A stretch of 64,000 bases of DNA from Blastocladiella emersonii ATCC 22665 (lineage: Eukaryota; Blastocladiomycota; Blastocladiomycetes; Blastocladiales; Blastocladiaceae). Within the stretch, counting starts at the first letter, position 1; the number at the start of each line of letters is the position of its first letter. The notes beneath the pieces are model-generated. The model was not told where the DNA came from, made no database searches, and saw only the letters and a program-made list of their open reading frames with translations. Location: positions 620,001 through 684,000 of the forward strand of contig JANHCV010000007.1 of the NCBI GenBank assembly GCA_025594325.1, given 5' to 3'. Positions 53,091-63,637 of the stretch are shown here, in pieces. The translations under genes were made by a program, and so were the position numbers.

Positions 53091-53126
53091 CGCGAGACGC
53101 GCCGCGAAATCACGTCTTGATCACGC
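53091..53126 (+). promoter_or_regulatory. shared upstream box of LRR3
   Basis: CGCGAGACGCGCCGCGAAAT then CACGTC and GATCACG, about 105-140 bp before the LRR3 ATG. The ACGCGT core has decayed to ACGCGC, in keeping with a dead gene. Confidence 0.5.
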
Positions 53127-53230
53127 TGAGGCGTTTGCTCGCGATCGCCTGGCTTTTGCTTCGACATCGCCGCCCGCCTCCTTTCTGCTCACCACCTCCT
53201 CGCCCATGCATCTAGAAACCAAATAACTCC

Positions 53231-54945
53231 ATGAAAATCCATCTAAATCATCTGATCGAGGACATACTCGTTCGCGCGGTCTTCCTTCACGACCCGACCG
53301 ACGGACCTGGTCTCTTGCAGTATACCCGAGTGCTTCCGCGTGCGCAGGCTCCGCACGTCTTTTGCGCCATCGTCGAAACTGTCACCGATGCTCATTCGAT
53401 CTTGGATGCAGCCAATGCTGGCCACATCTGGGCACTCGAGTTGTGGAGGCTGAGCGACTGTCCGCTCGAACTTGACTATGGCGTTGTGAAGCGCCTCGTG
53501 CTAAACCGCGGCCAGCACAAGGCGATGGAATGGTGGCGTTAGCATGGATTGCCTCTCCGTGGTCGCCCTCAATATTCGCCTTGTACTTTTGTGGATACTC
53601 TCGTGGACTTGACACCATCGTGGTTCGCGACTGTTCAAAGAACGCTGGGCTCGGTGCGTCCTTTGCTTTCGTTTGAATCAACGACGTGAGCTAACTGACT
53701 CTGCCATGTGGGAATAGGGCACGATCCAATGCGCGCCAGGAGACGTGCGAGCCGCACAGCTCTACGAGAGCGTGGCCTTGGGAAAAGCGAGGAACGTGCT
53801 GTTTCACAATGATCGACTGACCGATGGCGGTGCCCGCATCCTAGCCGAGGCATTTGCTAGTCCAAAACAGCGCGTCAATAAACTCGAGTTTGGCTCCTCG
53901 TGTCTCCCGCTGTCCGCGATTACCACGATCGCCATGTCGAGCAAGGTCAAGGTTCTTTGCCTTAATTTCAGCTATGTCTTTGGCGACGTACCCGAGTCGA
54001 GCGCTTCGCAACCCTGGCTTCCCGATACAGTTGACAAGTTTAAGCTTATTGGCGACGATTGTTCACGTTGGGATCGTTCTGCGTTTCTGCTTTGACACCT
54101 CCCGGCGTCACTCCGGCGTCTCTCAATCAAGTCCTTGAACCTTAAAAAACGGGCACTCTGGGAAGTAATCTCGTCCCTCCCTCGCGCACTCGTTGCTCTC
54201 ACGATTCGCAGCGTCGATCTCAATCTCGATGACTTCAAGGTTCTTGTCGCGCGGCTTTCGCCTGCGCTCGAGGAATTGTCCCTTTCTCCCTGCAGGCAAG
54301 CATTACAGCTTTGCGTGTTCGCTTGAGCTTGTGAACGGACTGCCGCAGTCGCTCCGCGAGCTCCGCCTGGAGGAGTTTACCCTTCTCTCAGACGGCGCTC
54401 GCCGGCTCGTTGCGAAGCTTCCGCCCAAACTTGAAGAGCTTCGGCTTCCCAAATGCAAGCTCAACGGCGACGGACTCCGCGAGCTTCTTACTGCCTTGCC
54501 CGCGACGCTTAAGTCGTTCGCGCTCTCCGTCGACGCCCGACTCACTGACGACCTCGTCGAAGTTCTAGCGCACAAAATGCCACCTTCGCTCGAGTCCCTC
54601 TACCTTGAACGCGTGGGGCTGACTCGAGCGGGCGCAGCCATGCTCGCCGACCATCTACCATCAACGTTGCAGCATCTGGACCTCACCGACAACCACATTG
54701 GCTCCGCTGCAGTGGTCGCGATCCTTTTCAAGACGCATAAATCCTTGCGCTCGCTCACGCTTGTCCGCGCACACCTGGACGACGCGTTTTTATACGGAGT
54801 GCACAAGCTACTCGAGGACCTCAACACTCCCTCCTTGGAGTTGCCAGTGATGAAAATCGGGAGCTACTTTTTCGAGCAAGCGCGGGCGGCTGTCCAGCGC
54901 CGAATTCAGTCCGACCTTCTCTTACTTAACGGAGCTCGGTCCTGA
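53231..54945 (+). pseudogene. LRR protein 3, multiple inactivating lesions
   Basis: Paralogue of LRR1 and LRR2. The N-terminus MKIHLNHLIEDILVRAVFLH is conserved; exon 1 (53231-53653) has exactly the LRR1 length (423 nt); intron 53654-53718. Lesions: TAG at 53540 (WWR-stop-HGLPL), TGA at 54094 (FLL-stop-HLPASL, probably CGA to TGA) and a frameshift near 54290 between LSLSP and the GKHYSFACSLELVNG frame. Beyond that the LRRs read cleanly (LPQSLRELRLEEFTL, LPPKLEELRLPKCKL, LPSTLQHLDLTDNHI) to 54945. Confidence 0.85.
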
Positions 54946-56200
54946 TTAATTGCTCATACAACGGGTATCACAGTGCATTGCGGTGAGCGGCCAGCCAGGA
55001 AAAAACTCCGCCTTTTCCCCGCCTGCGCGTTCAAGCCACGCGGCTCATCTCGGGCCCGCGCGCCGGTCACTCCACGTGCGCAAGGCGGCCCGCTCTCGCC
55101 TTCGCCTCGAGCGGCGGACCCGCACGAAGCACGTCGTCCCTCGCCCTCTCTCTCCCTCCCTCCCTGAACCGGTCGAAGCTTGGCGGACTCACATGTAACT
55201 CTTGGCAACGACAGTGGACGCCGCTGCACCGCGCACCGTGACCGTGACCAACCGGCGGCTCAGGGCGGTGGGACCGCGCCTGGGACTGCGCCGACTCCCG
55301 CCGATCCCGCGTCCTGTCACTGTTTGCGGACCCGCTGCTTGGCTCCACGGCGTTTGTCAACCCAGGCGTGCGTGCGAACCTCATCTGCCGCGTGCGACAG
55401 GACCACGGGTCGTCCCGCGCTCAGGATTCAGTTTGACGCAGGCGCAGCTCACAATGGCCGCGCAGCGACAGGGGAGGGGGGGTCCAGGGGGGAGGGTCTC
55501 CCTCTCCCCGGCTCTCAGAGAAGACCAGCTTGACTTTCCGTGAGATGCACTAGGTCGGCCGATTTCGAAGCATTCCGGTGCCGTGTGCACGTCGCGCGAG
55601 CTGGATGGCGACAACCTTCGCATGCTCAAGGCGGCGGACGCTCTCAAGGGTGCGACGCACGAGTGCGAGACGCCCCCGCAACTCGGTGGAAAGGCGGTGT
55701 CTGTGATTGTGCAGAATGTCGATTGCTGCTTCATGCGTGTTATTGGAGAGGAACAACGCTCAGGGCGACGTCGCGCGATACCAATCACTTAGAAGATCTG
55801 TCGCGCAAACACGGACTGTCATAAAGAACGGAGAGTTTATGTCTTTAGCTTCGTGAGGCGTTTCCATAGGCGGCCTGCGGCCGGCCACGGAGCTGCTAGT
55901 GATCGTGGCTCCTTCACTGGTTGATACAGTAAATCCTTTGCCGGTTCGATGCATACATTTTCTGCCGAAGCCAGCGTTTGGTGCGCCCGATCATACGCCC
56001 GCCGGAGCGTTCGTGGCGCGAGACGCGTCGCGATATCACGTTTTCTGACCACCGACCCTCCTCCGTTGCGTTTCGAGCTGCAGCGACAGCCGCGGCCGAA
56101 GTTTTCACCGCGCGAACACGAGCAAACAGGTGAGCAAAAAAAGACTTGTATAATATATCACGCGCCTCGCGCGCCCATTCCTCCCCGTCCTACTCAAAAC
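54946..56200. other. gene-poor stretch after the LRR cluster
   Basis: No clear gene. A plus frame at 55583-55792 (CTSRELDGDNLRMLKAADAL, then ALKGATHECETPPQLGGKAV) has protein-like composition without a recognised domain and may be a gene fragment. An orphan copy of the LRR upstream box lies at 56016-56040. Confidence 0.4.
56016..56040 (+). repeat. orphan GCGAGACGCGTC box
   Basis: GCGCGAGACGCGTCGCGATA followed by TCACG, close to the LRR3 upstream box, but with no LRR start downstream. Confidence 0.5.
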
Positions 56201-57996
56201 TTACATGCGGAACACACCATGCCCCTGTCCACGCGCGACGCCGCCGTTGCATGCGACGTGGAGGCCGAGACCCAGGACGTCGCGGGTATCGACGGGGTCG
56301 ATGACGCCGTCGTCCCAGAGCCGGGCCGACGAGAAGTACGGGTGTCCCTCGTGCTCGTAGCGCTCGACGATGGGCGCCTTGAACTTGGCCTCCATCTCCG
56401 CGTCCCACTTCTCGCCGCGCTTCTTCTTGGCGTCGCCCGTGACCTGGGCGAGGACGCCGGCGGCCTGCTCGCCGCCCATGACGGAGATGCGCGAGTTGGG
56501 CCACATCCAGAGGAACCGGGGCGAGTAGGCGCGCCCGCACATGCCGTAGTTGCCCGCGCCGAACGAGCCGCCGACGAGGACCGTGAACTTGGGGACCGAG
56601 GCGGTGGCGACCGCGTTGACCATCTTGGCGCCGTTCTTGGCGATGCCGCCGGCCTCGGCCGAGCTGCCGACCATGAACCCGGTGATGTTCTGCAGGAAGA
56701 CGAGCGGGATGCCGCGCTGCTCGCACAGCTGGATGAAGTGGGCGCCCTTGAGCGCGGCCTCGGAGAAGAGGATCCCGTTGTTGGCGATGACGCCAACCGG
56801 GTAGCCCCAGATGGACGCGAACCCGGTCACGAGCGAGGTGCCGTACTCGGCCTTGAACTCGTGGAACTCGGACCCGTCGACGGTGCGGGCAATCACCTGG
56901 CGGATGTCGAACGGCTTCTTGAGGTTGTCGCCGACGAGGCCGTACATGTCGCGCGGGTCGTAGAGCGGCGCGGCAACGGTGCCGTTGGGCGTGAGCTGGG
57001 TGGTCGCGGCGTGGCGGTGGTTGAGGTGCTTGACGATGCGGCGCGTGATGGTGAGGGCGTGGGTGTCGTCGAGCGCGTAGTGGTCCGTGACGCCCGACAC
57101 CTTGCAGTGCAGGTCGGCGCCGCCGAGGTCCTCGGCGCTCACCTCCTCGCCCGTGGCGGCCTTGACGAGCGGCGGGCCGGCGAGGAAGATGGTGCCCTGG
57201 CGGCGCACGATGACGGACTCGTCGGCCATGGCGGGCACGTAGGCGCCGCCGGCGGTGCACGAGCCCATGACGACGGCGATCTGCGGGATCCCCGCCTTGG
57301 ACAGGTTGGCCTGGTTGAAGAAGATGCGGCCGAAATGGCCCACGTCCGGGAACACGTCGGCCTGGCGCGGCAGGTTGGCGCCGCCCGAGTCGACGAGGTA
57401 GATGCAGGGCAGCTTGTTCTCGAGGGCAATCTCCTGGGCGCGCAGGTGCTTCTTGACGGTGATCGGGTAGTAGGTGCCGCCCTTGACGGTCGGGTCGTTG
57501 GCGACGATGACGCACTGGGTGCCGTTCACGGACCCGATGCCCGTGATGATGCCGCCGGCGGCCACCTCCTCGCCGTACAGCTCGTGGCCGGCGAGCTGCG
57601 AGAACTCGAGGAACGGCGAGCCGCGGTCGAGCAGCTTGTCGATGCTACGGACAGGTTCGCGTGAGTGGCAAGGCCGCGTGGATCGAGCGACTAGCCAGAA
57701 GCATACCGGTCGCGCGGCAGCAGCTTGCCGCGGCTCAGGTGGCGGGCGCGGGCAACCTCGCCGCCGCCGAGCTTGACGTGGCCGATCTTGGCGCGCAGGT
57801 CGTCGACGAGGGCCTGCATGCGGGCCTCGTTGTCCTTGAACTCGGGCGCGTTCTTGTCGACGGCGTCGGCGATGACGCCGTCCTTTTGCTCGTGGTGCAG
57901 GTGGTACGCGGCGGCGCGCTGGCGCAGCAGAGGGGCGGCAGCGGCGGCGGCGCGGGTGCGCGGCAGGGCGCGCGCGGCCCGGGCGAGGTGTAGCAT
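56201..57996 (-). CDS. MCCC2: methylcrotonoyl-CoA carboxylase beta subunit, mitochondrial
   Basis: 577 aa, exons 57996-57707 and 57644-56201, joined in frame as [28 protein letters not shown]. The carboxyltransferase subunit moves carboxyl from biotin on the alpha chain to 3-methylcrotonyl-CoA in leucine breakdown. The Arg/Ala-rich N-terminus without acidic residues is a mitochondrial presequence. Family features: [76 protein letters not shown] and [20 protein letters not shown]. The C-terminus GVFRM is the same as in animal MCCC2. Length is typical (about 563 aa in human). Divergent from LCB2. Confidence 0.96.
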
Positions 57997-58610
57997 GGTG
58001 TTGATACGGAGCGAGTACGGGGTGGTGGGTCCGCAAGGGATGAGGAGGAGGGAGAGGAGTTCGTGGTGGCGATCGGCGTAAGCGGCGCCTTAGCTCGGTG
58101 CACCGCTGCAACGACGCGATCCCGCTCCCCCCAACGCCGTGGGGCCGGGAGCCCAAAACGCGGGATTCGCCGGGTCCGCTCACGCCGCGTGAAGCAGAAA
58201 GAGGTGGCAGGGGTGCGAGACGCGCGCGCGAGAAATTTGCCTCGCACCTGCCAAACCGCTACGCACGTGACGGTTTCGGGGGCGGGCCTGATTGTCCCAC
58301 GGGCGGGCGGGCGGCCGACGCCACTCTGATGCGCGCCCGCGGCACCGCGCCGATGACGGCGGGACCGCACCCGCCGGCCCGGCTCGCTCGCTGCCTTTGG
58401 CCTGCTGCAGCTTCCGCTCCCCCCGCTGCCATCGCTGCCGATGGATTGACTTTTCACTCGCCCGCCCTCACTCGCTTCCACTCTGCCCGCCCGCCCGCCC
58501 TGACGAGCCCTGCCCTGCCCGCCCGCCCTCCTCTCCTCGGCAGCCAGCAGCGCGAATTCTGTGACCCGCACCCGCCACCGACCGCCCGCCCGACCACCGC
58601 CCGACCGACC
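57997..58610. promoter_or_regulatory. divergent promoter region, MCCC2 and LCB2
   Basis: 614 bp between divergent start codons. The LCB2-proximal part is rich in CCCGCCCGCC pyrimidine-heavy words, the leader composition seen elsewhere. A GTGCGAGACGCGCGCGCGAG variant of the dispersed box occurs near 58207. Confidence 0.45.
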
Positions 58611-60137
58611 ATGTCCGAAGCCGAGAACCTCGAGGAGGCGCCGCTGTTCACGCTGGTCACCACGTACCTCGGGTACCTGATCCTGATCGCGTTCGGGCAC
58701 CTGCGCGACTTCTTCGGCAAGCGGCTGCGCGCCAAGGAGTACAGCCACCTGCTCGCCGTGGGCGGGTACGCGCCGCTCGTCAGCGACTTTGACTCGTTCT
58801 ACTCGCGCCGCCTCTACCAGCGCATCCGCGACTGCTTCAACCGCCCCATCACCAACGTGCCCGGCCGCCACATCACCCTGCTCGACCGCTACTCGGACGA
58901 CGGCAACAAGACCTTCACGCTGACCGGCAAGACCAAAAAGTGCCTCAACCTGTCGTCGTACAACTACCTCGGCTTTGCCCAGGCCGAGGGCCCCTGCGCC
59001 GACGCGGTCGCCGCCGCCGTCCAAAAGTACGGCGTGACGTGGGCGTCGCCGCGCAACGAGGCCGGTACCGCCGACATCCACACGGAGCTCGAGGCGACGG
59101 TCGCGCGGTTCGTCGGCACCGAGGACGCGCTGTGCGTGTCCATGGGCTTCGCGACCAACTCGACGGCGATCCCGGCGCTGGCCTCCAAGGGGTGCCTGAT
59201 CCTGTCGGACGAGCTCAACCACGCGTCGCTCGTGTTCGGCGCGCGCCTGTCGCAGGCCACGATCCGCGTCTTCAAGCACAACGACCCGGCCTCGCTCGAG
59301 CGCGCCCTGCGCGACGCCATCTCGCAGGGCCAGCCGCGCACCCACCGCCCGTGGAAGAAGATTATCGTGGTGGTCGAGGGCCTGTACTCGATGGAGGGCT
59401 CCATCTACCGGCTGCCCGAGATTGTCGCGCTCAAGGACCAGTACAAGTTCTACCTGTACGTGGACGAGGCCCACAGCATCGGCGCGCTCGGCCCGCGCGG
59501 CCGCGGCGTGTGCGACTACCACGGCATCGACCCGCGCAAGGTCGACATCCTCATGGGCACCTTCACCAAGTCGTTTGGCGCCGCCGGCGGGTACATTGCC
59601 GGGTCGCGCGCGCTCGTCGCCCACATGCGCACCCGGTGCCACGCGCCGCTCTACGCCGAGACGATCCCGGTGCCCGTCGCGCAGCAGATCATCACGTCGA
59701 CGCGCATCATGATGGGCGAGGACGGGTCCACGGACGGCGTGCGCCGCATCGCCACGCTGTCGGCCAACGCGCGCTACTTTTCGCAGCAGCTGCGCAAGCG
59801 CGGGTTCATCGTGTACGGGTCCGAGGACTCGCCCGTGATCCCGCTGCTCCTCTTCAACCCTGCCAAGATCCCCGCCTTCTCGCGCGAGTGCCTGCAGCGC
59901 GGGCTCGCCGTGGTCGTTGTCGGCGCCCCCGCCACGCCCATCGTGTCGTCGCGCGTCCGCTTCTGTCTCTCGGCCGCCCACACCAAGGAGGACCTCGACC
60001 GCGTCCTCGCCGTCGTCGACGAGGTCGGCGACCGACTCAAGCTCAAGGTGTCGCGCACCGACACGGACAAGGTCGTGTGCGCGCCCTACGCGTCGCACCT
60101 CGCCGCTAACCTCGCCGACCTCATTGTCTCGGCCTGA
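58611..60137 (+). CDS. LCB2: serine palmitoyltransferase subunit 2
   Basis: 508 aa, single exon. Alpha-oxoamine synthase that condenses serine and palmitoyl-CoA at the ER membrane, the first step of sphingolipid synthesis, as a heterodimer with LCB1. One membrane helix near residues 13-30 (FTLVTTYLGYLILIAFGH). LNLSSYNYLGFA, the ELNHASLVFGARLSQA region, YLYVDEAHSIGALGPRGRG with Asp285, and GTFTKSFGAAGGY with the PLP-binding Lys320 are all present, so this is the catalytic subunit, not LCB1. Length is a little shorter than yeast Lcb2 (561 aa) because of a short N-terminus. Confidence 0.96.
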   Translation: MSEAENLEEAPLFTLVTTYLGYLILIAFGHLRDFFGKRLRAKEYSHLLAVGGYAPLVSDFDSFYSRRLYQRIRDCFNRPITNVPGRHITLLDRYSDDGNKTFTLTGKTKKCLNLSSYNYLGFAQAEGPCADAVAAAVQKYGVTWASPRNEAGTADIHTELEATVARFVGTEDALCVSMGFATNSTAIPALASKGCLILSDELNHASLVFGARLSQATIRVFKHNDPASLERALRDAISQGQPRTHRPWKKIIVVVEGLYSMEGSIYRLPEIVALKDQYKFYLYVDEAHSIGALGPRGRGVCDYHGIDPRKVDILMGTFTKSFGAAGGYIAGSRALVAHMRTRCHAPLYAETIPVPVAQQIITSTRIMMGEDGSTDGVRRIATLSANARYFSQQLRKRGFIVYGSEDSPVIPLLLFNPAKIPAFSRECLQRGLAVVVVGAPATPIVSSRVRFCLSAAHTKEDLDRVLAVVDEVGDRLKLKVSRTDTDKVVCAPYASHLAANLADLIVSA

Positions 60138-60720
60138 TTGATTCATCTGTCTTTAATTCGTTCGTTTGCATCTGCACTCCCTTCACCCCCTGTTTGGTCT
60201 CAATACTGGATCGTATCACTTGTCTCCTGGCTGGCTGGATCGTGAGAGTGAGTTCACGCCGTGGGAACCGACTCGCCCAGGCACCGCGCCCCGGCTGTCT
60301 CACGGAGTCGGACTGTCTCGCGGGTGGCGCAGGCGCGCGACGGCGCCGACGGCTCCAGCAGGGGTTCTGGCTCGACTGCGTGGGCCCGCCTTCATCGTCA
60401 TCGCGACGCGCTGCCCCACGGGTTGAGTTGGTCGGTCGGCGGCAACCAGCGGTGACGCCGGCGCAGCGCACTTTGGAAGGTGGCGTGCAGCAGTCAGCCG
60501 AGCGAGAGAGGTGAGGCAGGCCGAAAAACTCTGCTTGCACGTCACACAGCCAGGCCAGCCGTCCTGCCGCCTCGCCTCGCCGCCCATTTCGCCACCGTAG
60601 CCCGCGAGCCCCCGAGCCCGAGTATAAAGCGGCCGCCCCCCTCGCCCGCTCGCTCGCTCCTGGCGACCGTCCTTCCATCACTTGAACGTCCGCTCCACCC
60701 CCTCCCTCCCCAACTCTCAA
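60138..60720. other. intergenic, tubulin promoter region
   Basis: LCB2 3'UTR, then the alpha-tubulin promoter and 5' leader. No other gene recognised. Confidence 0.5.
60623..60628 (+). promoter_or_regulatory. TATA box of the alpha-tubulin gene
   Basis: TATAAA in GC-rich surround, about 98 bp before the predicted leader intron and 217 bp before the ATG. Confidence 0.65.
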
Positions 60721-60837
60721 GTACGTTGTGCCATGCGTGCACCGTCCTGATCAGCGTCGTGATCCGCACGCACGCACGCACGCACGCCACCGTTCCGTTC
60801 GGTTCGCTCACGAACGCCACCCTACCCGTCCCCGTAG
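60721..60837 (+). other. 5'UTR intron of the alpha-tubulin gene
   Basis: GTACGT donor at 60721 and CCCGTAG acceptor ending at 60837, two bases before the ATG. It includes an (ACGC)n run near 60770-60786. The same TAG|CCATG arrangement is found in the desaturase gene. Confidence 0.65.
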
Positions 60838-60839
60838 CC

Positions 60840-62198
60840 ATGCGCGAGATCATCTCCATCCACGTCGGCCAGGCCGGTGTCCAGGTCGGTAACGCGTGCT
60901 GGGAGCTGTACTGCCTCGAGCACGGGATCCAGCCCGACGGCACCATGCCGTCCGAGAAGGCCGCGGCCATTGCCGACACCTCGTTCCATACCTTCTTCTC
61001 GGAGACGGGCGCCGGCAAGCACGTGCCGCGCACCGTGTTCGTCGACCTCGAGCCCAACGTCGTCGACGAGGTGCGCACCGGCGCGTACCGCCAGCTGTTC
61101 CACCCGGAGCTGCTGATCACCGGCAAGGAGGACGCGGCCAACAACTACGCCCGCGGCCACTACACGATCGGCAAGGAGATGCTCGACCCCGTCATGGACC
61201 GCCTGCAGAAGCTCGCCGACGGGTGCGCTGGCCTCCAGGGCTTCCTCATCTTCCACTCGCTCGGCGGTGGTACCGGTTCGGGTTTCGGCTCGGCCCTCAT
61301 GGAGCGCATCTCGGTCGAGTACGGCAAGAAGACCAAGCTCGACTTCACCATCGCGCCGTCGCCGTCCATCTCGACGTCCATGGTCGAGCCCTACAACTCG
61401 GTCCTCACCATGCACACCACCATGGAGCACGCCGACTGCTCGTTCGTCGTCGACAACGAGGCCATCTACGACATCTGCTCGCGCGCCATGGCCGTCGAGC
61501 GCCCGACCTACACCAACCTCAACCGCCTCATCGCCCAGGTCGTGTCGTCGGTCACGGCCTCGCTCCGCTTCGACGGCTCGCTCAACGTTGACCTCAACGA
61601 GTTCCAGACCAACCTCGTGCCGTACCCGCGCATCCACTTCCCGCTGCTGTCGTACGCCCCGATTATTTCGGCCGACAAGGCGATGCACGAGAACCTCTCG
61701 GTTGCCGAGATCACGGCCGCTGTGTTCGAGCCCGCCAACCAGATGGTCAAGTGCGACCCGCGCACCGGCAAGTACATGGCGTGCTGCCTGCTGTACCGCG
61801 GCGACGTGACGCCCAAGGACGGCTCCGCAGCCATCGCCTCGATCCGCGCCAAGCGCACCATCCAGTTCGTCGACTGGTGCCCGACGGGCTTCAAGATGGG
61901 CATCAACTTCCAGCCGCCCACGGTCATCCCCGGCTCGGACATGGCCCGCGTCTCGCGCGCCGTATGCTCGCTGTCCAACACGACCGCCATCGCGTCGGCC
62001 TGGGCCCGCATCAACCACAAGTTCGACCTCATGTACGCCAAGCGCGCCTTCGTCCACTGGTACGTCGGCGAGGGCATGGAGGAGGGCGAGTTCTCCGAGG
62101 CCCGCGAGGACCTCGCTGCCCTCGAGAAGGACTACGAGGAGGTCGGCGCCGACTCGGTCGACGTCGATATGGAGGAGGACCAGTACGCCGAGTACTAG
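60840..62198 (+). CDS. alpha-tubulin
   Basis: 452 aa, no coding introns. GTP-binding microtubule subunit. [20 protein letters not shown] start, the [13 protein letters not shown]-binding loop, catalytic Glu in [20 protein letters not shown], and acidic C-terminus ending [10 protein letters not shown] with a terminal Tyr (detyrosination possible). Lys40 (MPSEK40) is kept; its acetylation marks stable and ciliary microtubules, and many non-flagellated fungi have lost it. The alpha-specific insertion [14 protein letters not shown] is present. Lack of coding introns and strong C-ending codon bias suit high expression. Confidence 0.98.
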   Translation: MREIISIHVGQAGVQVGNACWELYCLEHGIQPDGTMPSEKAAAIADTSFHTFFSETGAGKHVPRTVFVDLEPNVVDEVRTGAYRQLFHPELLITGKEDAANNYARGHYTIGKEMLDPVMDRLQKLADGCAGLQGFLIFHSLGGGTGSGFGSALMERISVEYGKKTKLDFTIAPSPSISTSMVEPYNSVLTMHTTMEHADCSFVVDNEAIYDICSRAMAVERPTYTNLNRLIAQVVSSVTASLRFDGSLNVDLNEFQTNLVPYPRIHFPLLSYAPIISADKAMHENLSVAEITAAVFEPANQMVKCDPRTGKYMACCLLYRGDVTPKDGSAAIASIRAKRTIQFVDWCPTGFKMGINFQPPTVIPGSDMARVSRAVCSLSNTTAIASAWARINHKFDLMYAKRAFVHWYVGEGMEEGEFSEAREDLAALEKDYEEVGADSVDVDMEEDQYAEY

Positions 62199-62315
62199 AT
62201 GGCGTCGCTCTCGTTGTCGTTGTCGTTGTTTTGTTACCCCCTCACTTCAGTATCGCTCATCATCTGTAACACTACTTTTCCTCCCTCTCCCTACATTTTG
62301 TCCCACCACGTGTAT

Positions 62316-62513
62316 TACATTCCTTGAAACTTGTTACCCCTCCTCGTTCTCGCCGTGTTTGTTGAGGTCGCCATCGTCCTTCGACTCGGGCACGAACGCG
62401 ACCTGAGACGAGGTCAGCGTGGCACCCGCGTCGCGCTCTAGCAGTAGCCGTCCCTCTCCACGACGGTCGTGGAGGCGGCCGCCGTAGTCGTAGTCGTCGA
62501 AGGTTGTGGCCAT
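62316..62513 (-). CDS. possible small acidic protein or last exon
   Basis: Minus frame from ATG at 62513 to TAA at 62316, 65 aa (MATTFDDYDYGGRLHDRRGE and onward, with VAFVPESKDDGDLNKHGENE). Composition differs from the GC-driven shadow frames. An upstream ATG followed by a GTGAGC donor (MAEIQ, near 62670) might be a first exon, but I could not make the frames join. Convergent with alpha-tubulin. Confidence 0.25.
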
Positions 62514-63637
62514 GGTCAGACGGCTGCGCTGCAGTCGCGGGTCTCGGCCGCCACCTAGCTGAGGTGAGGGTCGACCGCGGCCATGGCCGCGATGCTCGTG
62601 GCCACCGTGTCTTCTTCACATCCTCCGACGCAGTTACACGGCATACAGCTCACTTGAATCTCGGCCATAGTGGCGAGACAACCGCTCTCATTATCGGCTG
62701 CTGAAACGACGAAAGCTACTCAACAGGGCGACGGCGGGCGGGCGCGGCCATGGTGGAGCTCGCCGCTCCCGGAGCCCGGTGCTTGTACTCCTCCGCGCAC
62801 CATACGACTCGCATGAAGGTGGGCCGTCTCGACCAAGTGCTTCAGTGCACCGGTTGACGCGACGTTCATGACGCGGTGGGTTCCCGGCCACGCCGCGCGG
62901 CTTGTCGCCGCAGCTTCTCGAGGCCGCGACCGCCGTTGGCCATGGCCATCTCGCGTCGCGCCAAGCGGCCACCACTCGACTATACTATACAACGTCCCTG
63001 TTCTTTTTTCATCCGCGACGGCCGCGGGCGGAGTGACGATGGCCAACCAGGCCGTGGAGCTTGCTTGGACGGACGGAGAAATCCGCTAGATTCGCCCGTT
63101 TCTTTCCGGCCGGCTCGGTCGGCTGCTGCCCGTCGCCGCCCGCCGTCGTCCTCGCCGTCCATCCCTTCTCCCTTCTTGGCCAGCGACCCGGCCCACGAAG
63201 GCGACACTTGCTGCAACGTATCACACCCCGCGGAGCGAGGCCCTGTCCCCTCCCGCCCTCGCGCGCCCGCCGTGCCTCCCACACGGGCCTCGATGCATCG
63301 CGCCGCCGGCCGCCTCTAGAACAAGTACACGCACGACTCGCCCCATCCCCCGCGATTTTGCTTGCAACCGAGATTTTTGCACACACGGTGCGTGCTCGTG
63401 GGGTGCCAGGGACGACTGCATCGCCGCCGCGCCCGCCGCGCTGCGCCCCAGGCGTATTTATAGCCGCACATTCGCCAATATGAGCGGAGCGCGGCGCGGC
63501 GGCGGCGGCGGCGGGCTGCGGTCGTTGGCGACGCCCTCTTCCTCGGCCTTGTCCATCGGTGCCCGGCTGCTGACCTCTCTCTCTCTCGCGCGCCTGACGC
63601 GTCTAGACACACGACTCGATACAGTACATCGTAACCC
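62514..63637. other. intergenic
   Basis: No gene I can support. The last few hundred bases should be the promoter and leader of the gene that starts at 63638. Confidence 0.4.
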
